Under the pieces are notes generated by a model that was not told the origin of the DNA, did not search any database, and was given only the letters and a program-made list of their open reading frames with translations. Shown here in pieces: positions 54,353 to 64,000 of a DNA stretch of 64,000 nt. Both the position numbers and the translations under genes were made by a program. Origin of the DNA: Ancylostoma caninum (lineage: Eukaryota; Nematoda; Chromadorea; Rhabditida; Ancylostomatidae); contig JBAJFG010000080.1 of assembly GCA_037903475.1 (NCBI GenBank), positions 930,001-994,000 of the forward strand. Reading direction: 5' to 3'. Positions within the stretch are counted from its first letter, which is position 1; each line of letters begins with the position of its first letter.

Positions 54353-55453
54353 CTAACAAACATCACGGACATTAACAGTGGTTAGTAGGTCCACCTGTGT
54401 AAGTGCTTTCTTAAATTTAGAAATAGAATCCAACTGAAAGAAAGATAGCGGAAGCATATTCATCCATCTAGAGGTCCGAGCGAAAAAAGAATTTACTGAG
54501 ATAGTCGCACGATTGTTGCCGCACCTAAGCATCGAAATATTCAGACTAGGCCTACGAGGATGAATAGGTTTGAAAAACCAGTACCTGAACGGCGAAAGAC
54601 GAGACTTACCCTTCAGTATCTTATAGGAAAAGCAGATATCGGCGAAAACACGTCTGTATCGTAAACTTTTGAGACCTAATTCACGTAAGCGAATACTATA
54701 AGGTGGCAGGCTCATCGGATAATTGGGATCAGGTAGGGTTCTGTAGTATACCATACGCGTAAAAATCTTTTGGACTCTTTCAACTTTATCAATATGCTTA
54801 ATCAAACTCGGGCTCCACACTACTGAACCATATTCCAACAAAGGGAGTACGTAAGTTTTATACAGCTTAATCCAAATGTGTATATCTGAGTTTTTAACAC
54901 ATCTGAACAAGGCAAACAGTGTACGAAGAGCTTTCGCCACCGTTGCATCAATGTGAGAGTCCCAGGAAAACTTCTCAGGAACAAGTAAGCCCAGATCTCG
55001 AACTTCCTCTTTTCTACTTATTGATTCATATTCATTAATCATAGCCGACGTACTAGCTCCTAGAGTGCAAATGTGAGTCTTGTCAATGTTTAGCTTCAGA
55101 CCCAAACTCTCGCACCAAGATCTCATACGCCGAACTACCGTAGAGAGCTCACTTTTCACCAAAGCTTCATTGGAACTGTCATATGCCGCGTAGGCTTTTA
55201 CATCATCAGCAAATGCCCATACTCTTATGTTAGGGGAGATCATTAAGGTTTTAGGCAAATCATGTGTATAAATCAAAAAGAGTACTGGCGACAGCACCCC
55301 GCCTTGAGGTAGACCCGAAGGACAAGGATGAAGGCAGGAATATTGATCATTGACTCTAACGCGAAAAGTACGGTCTTTCAAGTAAGATGCGAACCACTCC
55401 AACATGGTGGATCTGACCCCAAAACTATTATTCTTGACCTCGCATTTATGCAT
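54353..55453 (-). CDS. CR1/jockey-like LINE reverse transcriptase, 5'-truncated
   Basis: 366 codons, no internal stop. GLPQGGVLSPVLFL (47-60) and FADDVK (81-86) are the conserved palm motifs; the thumb and C-terminal region (EYGSVVWSPSLIKHIDKVERVQ) follows to the end. The endonuclease and the first part of the palm, including the first catalytic Asp, are missing; the 'start' Met is just the first Met after the truncation, so there is no functional enzyme despite the open frame. The 3' UTR and AAAT tail are at 53877-54352. Confidence 0.9.
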   Translation of the reverse strand: MHKCEVKNNSFGVRSTMLEWFASYLKDRTFRVRVNDQYSCLHPCPSGLPQGGVLSPVLFLIYTHDLPKTLMISPNIRVWAFADDVKAYAAYDSSNEALVKSELSTVVRRMRSWCESLGLKLNIDKTHICTLGASTSAMINEYESISRKEEVRDLGLLVPEKFSWDSHIDATVAKALRTLFALFRCVKNSDIHIWIKLYKTYVLPLLEYGSVVWSPSLIKHIDKVERVQKIFTRMVYYRTLPDPNYPMSLPPYSIRLRELGLKSLRYRRVFADICFSYKILKGKSRLSPFRYWFFKPIHPRRPSLNISMLRCGNNRATISVNSFFARTSRWMNMLPLSFFQLDSISKFKKALTQVDLLTTVNVRDVC

Positions 55454-55588
55454 CCATAGATAGGAGGTGAAACAGCGCTACATATTTTATATTCCAGCCG
55501 CTGAATTTTAAATTGCTTATAGCGAACATAGAGCAACAATTAAAGTCGCGAAAACAGTTCGCCTAAGTCAACGCAGGCTGGGAATACA

Positions 55589-57865
55589 GGTCATTTTTAA
55601 TTGCTATGGAAGTTTTCAAAAGTCTAGAGAGTAGACCTACGTATATCTGTGGAGGAGATAGATAAGTCAGATTCACCCAAGGAGAACGAAGAGGGTATAA
55701 TTATATCATGAAGTCTCATCCAATCTGCTCAATTTGCGAGACCTGACCAGAGCCCTGTCACACATAAGGAAAGTAACAAAAATTACCAGTAATCAGTCAC
55801 TCAGATCGAACTTTTTGTTCATGAAAATGATGAGAAAGCAAAAACAGCTGACTGCACCTGCGGATGATCACTTGCAACTCGGCCTTGAGAGGAGATATTT
55901 GTTCAAGATAACATAAGTTATTGCACTCGCTCGACACCTTGGCGCATTATATCGTAAAGAGATTAGGCTGGGGTTAATGCGAAAAGAAAGACTTCGCGAT
56001 GAGCAGTGGTACCTGGCTGGCCTGTTACTATCCATTTACTAGTGCAATATACTTTAAACGCTTCAAAATTAGCCTTAGAGAAGAAGCATAGCTAAGAAAG
56101 TAGGTGTGAACTGAGGAGCCCAAGCAACTCAAAGACATCCGCGATAAGAATTGCGAGAAGTAACCATTCAACAAGCAGTGCTAGTCCTCTTTGTACATGC
56201 ATGCAGTATTAGATCAGACTATGTCTTAAGAGTTGGGATAGAGCTTCGACAGATGGCAGGCATCAGAAGCGAATGTTGGCAGCCTCCTGTGAATGTAGCG
56301 AACGCCGCAAATGTCCATGATTCACCGAAGCATTCGAGGCTTATTCGAAAAACCAAAGCATGTGCTTACGGAGCGTTTTTACGAATGAACTTTGCACGCA
56401 CGAAGAGAAGAGCGAGGTGGGAGAAGTATGCACCTACAGGGGATGTGTGGTGCTATGAACTAAGGCACTAACCCTCAACTGTAGCGTGGCGGTCCATTAA
56501 CTTAATGGATTACGGTTTAACGAAAAACATGGAAAATCTATTGAAACTTATTTCGTTAAAATGTCGGATATCGATTAAGAATAGGTCGAACTCAAACTTA
56601 TAGGGCCTCCATGTGTGAAGGAGATAGACATTGAGCATATATAGATCTACGCACTGCGTATTTTGTGTAAAAGCTGCTCTAAGAGCCAGGAGTGAGAGGA
56701 AAAGGAAGGAATATAGACAACTGACGAAACAACTTGCTGAAATTGCTAAGATATTAGGCTGCTGCAAAGTCAATGTCGGGTTTCGGAATCATGAACTTTG
56801 GAATAATACTTTGGAATAAGAAGCAATGCTCATTCATTCAGAAGCATATTTCTTTCTCTTTCTCCTTCTTTATTCCCATTTCGACTAAGCCACCCTTATT
56901 GGCTTTTTCGATGATGAATAGAAGTGTAGTCATCTGCAACAATTTGCCTCAAACTTCATCGTTGATTCAAACTCGGTAACAACGCAACAGCCAGGAACGA
57001 GAACAATGTATATATGTGGGTGGGAGTGTGAAACAAGGTAGTAGTATAATGGCTTGTCCATATAATCCGGTTCCGGAGATACGTTTCCCTAAATTATGGA
57101 CCCAAATTTGATGACGTCAACGTTGTCCTGAAGGCAATAGTGGAAGCTACCACAAAAAGATCTATATATAATCTCGAAGGTGGCCTTAAAGTTCATTATT
57201 TCCCTATTTTTGGCACAGGGGAAGGAAAAGACAAGGTGGAAAAAAATTGGGGGACTGGGTTCCCCCTCGAATTATTCTCTAGTGTTGCAGAACAGCACAA
57301 GATCAAAATTCGCACTCCGGACGATCTGGAAGAAGACACAAATGGAAATCGAGAAGTGCATTTACATACCCAGTGGACTGTTCCCCGACAGATAAGCACC
57401 GATTTGGGTGGATGGATCCATCCCTATGAGGAAGAACAGGCTGTGAAGATAAGTGACCTCAAAACGCTCCCTGTCAATTTTGCCGCCTCCGAAAAACTCG
57501 GCTTCAGACCCAGTAGAACCAATATTAAGTTAAAGATAACGAAGATGTGCTGATTCAAGTGACACCTTAATTGGTACGAAAATTTCAGTTCTAGCCGAGT
57601 TATGACGATTCAAAGTCAATTGTCAAAATCCGACATCGCTTTGCAAAAACCTGATACCGAAAAGGAAAAGTCAGAGGTACGTTAGAATGTTCGAAGAATG
57701 TGCAAAAGTGGCCTCTGTATGTAGGATAACGAAGCTTGCATTATTCCCATTAAGGTGATGAAGATTAGGTTCTATCAACTCCAACAGTGAACATCTCGTC
57801 TTCTAGAATTGATCCAGATGAGAGGAGGAACGTCTCCTTACAAGAACCCATTTATCAAATATTTC
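55589..57865. other. repeat-derived DNA, no supported gene
   Basis: 56800-56980 matches 44335-44545. A 137-codon plus-strand ORF at 57140-57553 has no splice sites, family or 3' signal to support it. Confidence 0.35.
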
Positions 57866-58318
57866 ACTGCGAATCAGGTATTATTCAAGAAAATGCTTCG
57901 TATAGATTATACATTGGACCAAATAAAAATCGAATAATTTTATTAACTCAATTACCAATTCAGGAAACAATTTAAATGTCCAATTACTCGAGGATGAGGA
58001 AGTCCTAAAGCTTTTCTTCTCCCTCATACAACACTGAATTGGTCTCCAGTGATGAAAAATTCGATTTTTCCATTTATTTGAAATCGAAAATTTTTGCCTT
58101 CAAATATCGAATATTTCGAATAAATGGAAAATTAGAATGTTCCAACATTGGAGGCCAACGCAGTACTGTACGGAAGAGAAGAACGGGTTCAATCTTGCTA
58201 ACCTCGAACTCCTGGATGTTAAAATTGTTTCCTGAATTGGTGATTGAAGTAACAAAATATTCAATTTTTATTCGGTCCAATGTACATACATATAATATAG
58301 GTATGATAATTATCTGAT
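57866..58318. repeat. fold-back repeat, about 85-base arms
   Basis: ACATTGGACCAAATAAAAAT and CCAATTCAGGAAACAATTT (57913-57975) recur inverted at 58200-58285 with about 80-85% match; the centre includes AT-rich TTCGAA words. Confidence 0.7.
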
Positions 58319-59054
58319 TCGGGTAACACTCTAACTTATAGGTACTGCAGAAGACGGCAAAGTTCAAGAACAACGAAGAAATCAAGCTCATATCAGACCT
58401 TTAAACAAGCAAAAACTCTCAGTCGCCGACAGGATGAAAGACAGTGGGGAGAACTGAGAAAAAAATTCAAAGGGGCCACACAGAGAAAACTAGTCCGATC
58501 AAGGATTTATCACCATGGCCTAAAATGAAAACAAATCACATAGAAACAGCGTAGATTTCTGGCACAGCAATGTATGAGCGTCCCTCAAGACATTAAGAGA
58601 TCCATGTAGCTACTAATGTACGCCCACCTGCGCAGAATGGGGCGCATTAGGGTCACAAAAGGTTAAGGAACTGCACCTTATCCATATAAAGTGGATCTGG
58701 AAGGGATTGAGCAAGCAAGACTCTACTATCGAAGTGGGATTCCTATAAACGAAAACGGTCTGAAATTCAGATGCGAACCATAGATATGCACGGCGTATCC
58801 CGAACAATCTTACATAACGAAGATCCCAGTAACGATAGCACACTTGTGCGAATCACACCGATTTTGTTCCAAACTACTCATTTACTACTTATTTCCATAT
58901 TTACGTTTCCGTAGAGCTCCCTCTCGACCAACGTCTGGCCAAGTCCCATGCGTTCGTGAAGGATTGTGAGGTCCGTAGTGGGAAAAACCTGTTCGACGGC
59001 AGCATTTTTATTCGCATATATAAATTAGAATTCCTAAAACGAATACTTCTGCTC

Positions 59055-59060
59055 TTTATT
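59055..59060 (-). terminator. polyadenylation signal of the glutaminase gene
   Basis: AATAAA on the minus strand about 98 bases after the stop codon (59158-59160), in a suitable place for 3' end cleavage. Confidence 0.75.
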
Positions 59061-59157
59061 TACACATATCATATAAAAAACGATGTAAATAAATAGATCT
59101 TCTACTCTCTTCTGCAATGAAACAAAGACGTGTCACAGGTGCCTACGATCACAATCC

Positions 59158-62100
59158 CTACTTCGCTGTGGGTTGGGGCTGTTCCTTCGACTTTTTCCAG
59201 CGGTCTATCGCCTTTCGGAGAACAGCCACACACTCACTATGGTTGAAGTGCTTGGCGTCGTCCAGTGGGGTTCGTTGGAACTTGTCTTGGGGCTCTGAAC
59301 AAAAACGGTTCAGGGATTTCACTGAAATCTTCGAAAGCGATGTTACCTGGTGATTCCTTCCATTTGGACAGCACATAGTTCAAACACTCCAACTGGCCCT
59401 CGGACGCAGCCACATGCAAAGCAGTGCGATCGTCGTAGTCACGGTCGTGGATGTTCATGCCCATTAGGAGGTACCTAGATAGGTCTGTTGAGAGACTTCG
59501 AAAACTTCATTTTCTTCCATTCATCCTAACGTTCACGCCGATCCTTGAGTGATCTAGCTGCCATTTGATTAGAGAGGTTAAAAGATGGTGACCTTCTAGC
59601 AAGAGATGGAGATCCATTAGTGTCCTCCATTTTGAAAAATGCTTTCATGGATACACTTTGATGACACTTTGGAACAAGCCGATGATTACGCCCGAACAGC
59701 TGCTTTGTAATATTTTTGTAGCGCTCCACCGAACATCAACAACAGGAATTTCAAGAATTTCTGCCACCTGCAAGCATGCGCTCAAAACTTTTGCACTCAT
59801 CTAACGTTATGGATAAAGCCACAACAAATATTAGGCTCGAATTTATCGTCAACAACGCCATAACTGGCAGAAAATCCTCTATAAGAAGAGTGGGCTTCAA
59901 CAGCACGCTGATTCTGCTCTATCTGGCAAAAAGTTGCTATGTCTACAAGAAATAAGTACTCTTCTACGAGATTTTGCTTTACGCCACACATTTTATATGC
60001 CAATTTTTCCATTTTTTTCACAAAAAAGCTGTGTTCAAAACTAGGAGCATGGCAACCTGCCATTCTTATTCTTACTTCCATGGCTTGGCACTTTTTGAGC
60101 GACATCGAGCTCCTTGATTTGGACCATTTCAAAATATGATGAGTATCCCTGTATCTTCATGCATAGCTTCCGCACTTGAAAGGGAAGAGGAACAGCGATC
60201 CGTCATTCATCGAAACACCGCTGTGGTTCCCAAATATGATCACGGCATTCAATGAGAAATACTTTTACAAAATATAGTTCTGTCGAGTAACTTGAGCAGT
60301 AAACCAAGATGTAAACCAAGATAAGGCGAAATTCGTTGACTGCAAACTTCCAAAATGAGTCCGGTGCGAAAATGAATGATTGGTTAGAAAACTAGAGCGT
60401 AGTTATGTATAGTCTGTTCATTTGAAACGTGTACTCCACGTACCGGTCAGCGCAGCGGCTATGTTGTCATTGGAGCGGGATGATACGCCTAACACATTCA
60501 TTTCCATTGATCACAGTAGCTTATTAGCCTATCACCGCGCTCCAATGCCAACATAGCCGCTGCGCTGACCGGTATGTGGAGTATACGTTTCAAATGAACA
60601 GACTATAGGAAGAACACTGGCAGAAATGGGATGAACTGCGATAATTGCCTACTTATTACGTCCCTTCGTTTGCTATTTCTTCGGTCAACCCGCTCAAAAC
60701 AGCTCTTTTATGCCGGATAGAATATGGCTCAGCCAATTTTCACTCGCTCATGGCACAAACCCTTGTTCTCATCCAGAACCCTCAATTTTACGTTCTTCTA
60801 CAAAGTTAAGAGGATAGAGCAGTGAGGAAAAAACAGTGACTCCACTCTAGCAACAGAAAAAGCTAATTTTGTACATTGCACCCCCTCTCAGGGAAACTTA
60901 CCTCTTCATCGCAGAAATGTCGCCGTTTTTAGCTGCATACATGAATCTTGAAGTGTTATCCTGGTCAATTTCTGCAACCGCTTTCCTTGGATCCATTTTT
61001 TGGCAGTCGGAATAAACCTACAGCAATAATTTACAGGAACATGAGATGCTTCTAAGTGCCAAGTCAAACCCACTAGACTATCGTAATTGTGGAAGTTGAA
61101 CTTCTCAATCAGCGCCTCTGCGAACTTCAGTCCTCGACACGTGTTTCCAAGGGTGTCGAGCCTGGGAGAGTAAATTGCTATGCCCATCACGTTCGGGATC
61201 ACCATGATCATATCGCCTGCGACTCCAGATTTTGCAGGTAGACCAACCTGCAATGAAATGAAACAATTCCTCCACGTGGACGTAAAAGCATTTGTTCCCT
61301 ATACGTGAGTACTAAAAACAAAGCGGGAAAAACAACAACAAATAATGGAAATGTTGGGAAGGGTGCATAAGAAGGTTGGGTTCAGGCAGAAGAACAGATG
61401 GATGGAAAATTCCATTTTCGATGTAACATTCTCAGAGGAACACTGGCTTCAAAAATAGGCAAACAAGCAAAAAAATTCAAAAGTGAGGGGTAACAATACG
61501 AAAATTTTCCCTAGCACAGATCAGCGCCTTGAAGGCGATGCCCTCCGTCAAAATCGATCTCGAGGTTTTGACATCAGAAGAATCTGCAGGCGACAATCAT
61601 CACAATGGTGTACGCATTACCTTACAAAATTGCAGGAAAAAAACCTTTTTGAACACCTTATTCATGGAGAGTGTGAGGTCCTACGACAACTACCACAAAG
61701 AAGCGTTTAAATTAGGCGCCAGCGATCTATATCGCCTCTGTCATTGCACTGCCGCAACTCCAGCTGGCGGCTGTCGCAGCGAGGAGACCTCACACTCTCC
61801 AAAAATAGAGAGTTCAAAAACAAGGTTTCGGTAGTTCTTTAGGGACAAACGTACATCACTGTGATCAGAGTCGCCTGCAGATTCTTCTAGAGTCGAAATC
61901 TCAAAATCGATTCTGAGGCGCGACATTGCCGTTAAAGGGTTCCAATGAATAGCAACAATGACCAAAATGAACTCACTCTGAACGCAAACTGTCCTGACCA
62001 ATCGTACATCCCACATGAGTACATCAAAGATAGAGTATCGCGGCAGGCCCTGTAAAGGTTTGTGTTCATTCCCCACACTTGTAACCTCCACTATGACCCT

Positions 62101-63605
62101 TCTATTTCAGTACAATGTCTCATCTGAGCATGAGTTTCTCGAGAGTACGCGCTTCCGAAAAAAAAAGGGAGGGGGGGGGGTAATCTTAGTTACCCGTCGA
62201 ACGTAGGTAAATAAAACGACGGACCTAGACCACTAGTCGACTGAAGGATTGCCTCATGAGCAACGACAGGATGTCCTACCAAGGTTATCTTGAGTGAACC
62301 TCTTCAGGCAACCAAATTTTCCCCGTGATTTGGTGCTGTTAGCACATTTACCCTGGATAATCTAAATGTAATCTGAATGATGCGTGCCGGCCCAAATCCT
62401 AGCTATAGCCGACCCGCATAACTGGGTTTACCCAGGCTGAACGTGTTGACCTGTGTGTGAATGGAAGGTAAATTCGGGTATGTTAACGGGTTTACCCTGG
62501 GTAATCTCAATTGTGCATGCAGACCCATAACTTCTTATGATACGCCTAGTGAAGCATATGACCCATATTCATCATTGGAAGGATGGGTAATCTTATACCC
62601 ACCGTAATATAGCAACTATTATGATTACTCATGGGTAGCAACCGGGTATAAACAACGCCATATACGGGTGAGCATGTTGATGAGTGCCAGGTAAGGGGTT
62701 GATGTGGGTACCTTAACAAGCTTATCTCGAGTAATCTCAATGGATTTTATATGCTATGACTTACAACCAAACCCTCTGCATACGTGGAATGACAACTATT
62801 TTCAAGAAAGACTACAAACTGTGATATTTAGGTACCTGTTATTGATTACCCTTTCGCCATTCATGGGATTCACCCCTCCATTGGCCAACGTAGCCGCCAT
62901 CACAGCCAGGGTGTCGCAATTCGTCTCGATGGAGCACAGTTGGAAGTACAGATCCAGGGTGTCTTGGAGGTTCGTATCCGGAGGAAACACCTTCAAAAAC
63001 GCTTTGGAAGAGGTCAGCAAGCACAAAGGGCATGTATTCTTACCTTGTGCTCCCTCATGTAGTAAGAAAGCGCATAGTTACGATCTGCCGTCTCACGCTC
63101 GGACAGAAACCTGGACAAAAAAGGAATTCAGGGTAGAAGTACTGTGTTATTATACTTCTGCTAACCACTTACACAGCATTATTGAAACCAACGTAGCCTA
63201 CTCCGCAGAACCTCCTCATTTGATGGATAGCCTGCAAAATACACTACTAGTAACGGAAGTTAATCCCCCCTACGCATATAAAGAAAACCCACGAAGTCAA
63301 AACGATCGGAAAGAGAGGCACGTCTCTTCATCAGCGACGCCACCACTATAGCACCAGCGTTTATCAACGGATTGTGAGGCTTTTCTGAAACAATAGCAAA
63401 GACAGTTGCAGTAAAAGTAATGCATGAATGTAAGTAATTAGAGAGCATTGTGATGCTTTACTCCAACAGAAGTAAACCCACTGTTATGATCAAGCGAGAT
63501 GTCGTTGAAAAGCCTCCCACTGGGTTCTTGTCCGACATGACTGTGAAGTTCTTCTGGCCCCAACTCATCGTGCACCAGGGCGTAGGTGAACGGCTTAGAC
63601 ACCGA
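59158..63605 (-). CDS. GLS-like: glutaminase (kidney/liver type), ten 3' exons
   Basis: Hydrolyses glutamine to glutamate and ammonia, usually in mitochondria; C. elegans has several paralogues (glna). Exons 5' to 3': 63482-63605, 63293-63384, 63173-63231, 63044-63110, 62836-62990, 61977-62049, 61074-61247, 60902-61017, 59347-59474, 59158-59294. They total 1125 bases (374 codons plus TAG) with all phases agreeing. Family motifs in order: the catalytic SVSKP (SxxK), [97 protein letters not shown], then a C-terminal ankyrin part ([35 protein letters not shown]). 5' exons, including any targeting peptide, lie beyond 63605 or off the window. Nothing suggests inactivation. Confidence 0.93.
60408..60607. 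mobile_element. 200-bp MITE (fold-back, 70-bp arms)
   Basis: TATAGTCTGTTCATTTGAAA and its complement at the other end; arms differ at three positions and enclose about 58 bases. TA at both edges suggests a TA target. Located in the glutaminase intron between the exons at 60902 and 59474. Confidence 0.9.
61505..61960. repeat. inverted pair of a dispersed repeat
   Basis: Arms at about 61510-61700 and 61765-61955 share AGAAGAATCTGCAGGCGAC and GAGAGTGTGAGGTC, at about 65-70% by eye. A third copy is at 2045-2150. In a glutaminase intron. Confidence 0.65.
62290..62750. repeat. diverged tandem motif in a glutaminase intron
   Basis: GGGTTTACCCTGGGTAATCT and variants (TACCCTGGATAATCT, ACCTTAACAAGCTTATCTCG) recur three to four times at 100-200 base intervals. 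Confidence 0.4.
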
Positions 63606-63696
63606 CTGAACAGATGTTTCGATGTACCACGTTAATTTAACTCTTCATTTTTTATTTGACTAACTGTAATATCAGATGGATGTTCTATAAAATCTT

Positions 63697-63727
63697 AACA
63701 AGGGTCCATTACCCATGGACCCTTGTT
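63697..63727. repeat. 12-bp perfect inverted repeat, 7-base loop
   Basis: AACAAGGGTCCA TTACCCA TGGACCCTTGTT, about 90 bases upstream of the first visible glutaminase exon, in its intron. Confidence 0.7.
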
Positions 63728-64000
63728 ACCCATATTAGGTGTCTCAAAGTCGGGGAAATTCAGAATGCCTTTTTTTGTTGTTTTTCTTTCGATAAACACC
63801 AGCAAACAGCCAAAATGGTAAGTATTGACATTAGGTCACTGAGTACGTGATTTTTGGCACAGAACCAAGTGAAGAGTTCAGTGGAGAGTACATAAACGCA
63901 TATACGCTTAGGATCATATTTACTCATTCAATTTAAAGACATGTTCCTACCTCAAAATCGTTCTTGAATTTTCATAAAAAATAATCTATAGGAGCTGCCG

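Larger units (their letters stand above)
53431..55588. mobile_element. 2.16-kb inverted-repeat unit enclosing a LINE reverse transcriptase
   Basis: Arms 53431-53550 and 55463-55588 are inverted copies of about 120 bases, including an exact shared core (GTTTTCGCGACTTTAATTGT through CTCTATGTTCGCTAT). Inside are about 330 bases of unrelated DNA, then the AAAT tail and 3' UTR of a LINE, then its ORF, ending within a few bases of the right arm. No target duplication was found for the arms or for the LINE. The simplest reading is a LINE inserted in a fold-back or hAT-like element. Confidence 0.75.

Noticed and set aside
57140..57553. 137-codon plus-strand ORF
   Set aside because: No recognised motif, no splice signals, surrounded by repeats; likely chance.
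59526..60132. Two minus-strand ORFs inside the glutaminase intron (67 and 111 codons)
   Set aside because: The flanking glutaminase exons join in phase without them and match the family directly; no splice sites suit them.

Overview
The window is nuclear DNA of a nematode. The evidence is spliced genes with short introns ending in TTTCAG-like acceptors, a likely spliced-leader acceptor just before a start codon, Tc3-like, mariner and BEL/Pao elements, CR1-type LINE tails built from AAAT repeats, and tRNA genes with internal pol III promoters. A clade V (strongylid or hookworm-like) worm is my inference; the sequence does not name the species. There is no bacterial-style gene organisation, and most short ORFs are chance or repeat shadows.

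Layout. 0-5.3 kb is mostly repeat-derived, with a 1.3 kb TA-flanked inverted-repeat element and two weak terminal-exon candidates. 5.35-7.15 kb holds the 3' part of an unrecognised plus-strand gene whose exon phases agree. 8-15 kb is sparse: a palindrome with a poly(C) arm, a Cys-rich plus-strand exon and a 26-bp-stem hairpin. 15.25-19.38 kb is a tandem array of 17 tRNA-Asn(GTT) genes in 236-bp units. 19.6-20.4 kb is a dead mariner copy.

From 46849 down to 20518 on the minus strand I could assemble a 28-exon gene for an INF2-type inverted formin (DID, FH1, FH2, basic tail). The exon lengths sum to 3675 bases (1224 codons plus stop) and every phase agrees, including two proposed GC-AG introns. 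Its introns have absorbed two Tc3-like transposons, a pol-less BEL/Pao retrotransposon with LTRs differing at 2 of 255 sites, and several small inverted-repeat elements.

47-59 kb is repeat-rich: an array of TTCGAA motifs, LINE ends, and a 2.16 kb structure in which about 120-bp inverted repeats flank a CR1-like reverse transcriptase ORF. 59.16-63.6 kb carries the 3' ten exons of a minus-strand glutaminase (catalytic SxxK motif through the ankyrin-like C terminus, polyadenylation signal included); its 5' exons lie beyond the right edge.

The two recognised protein genes are unrelated housekeeping or cytoskeletal genes: glutamine to glutamate conversion, and actin/microtubule control. The most unusual features are the homogenised tRNA-Asn array and the inverted-repeat unit carrying a reverse transcriptase.
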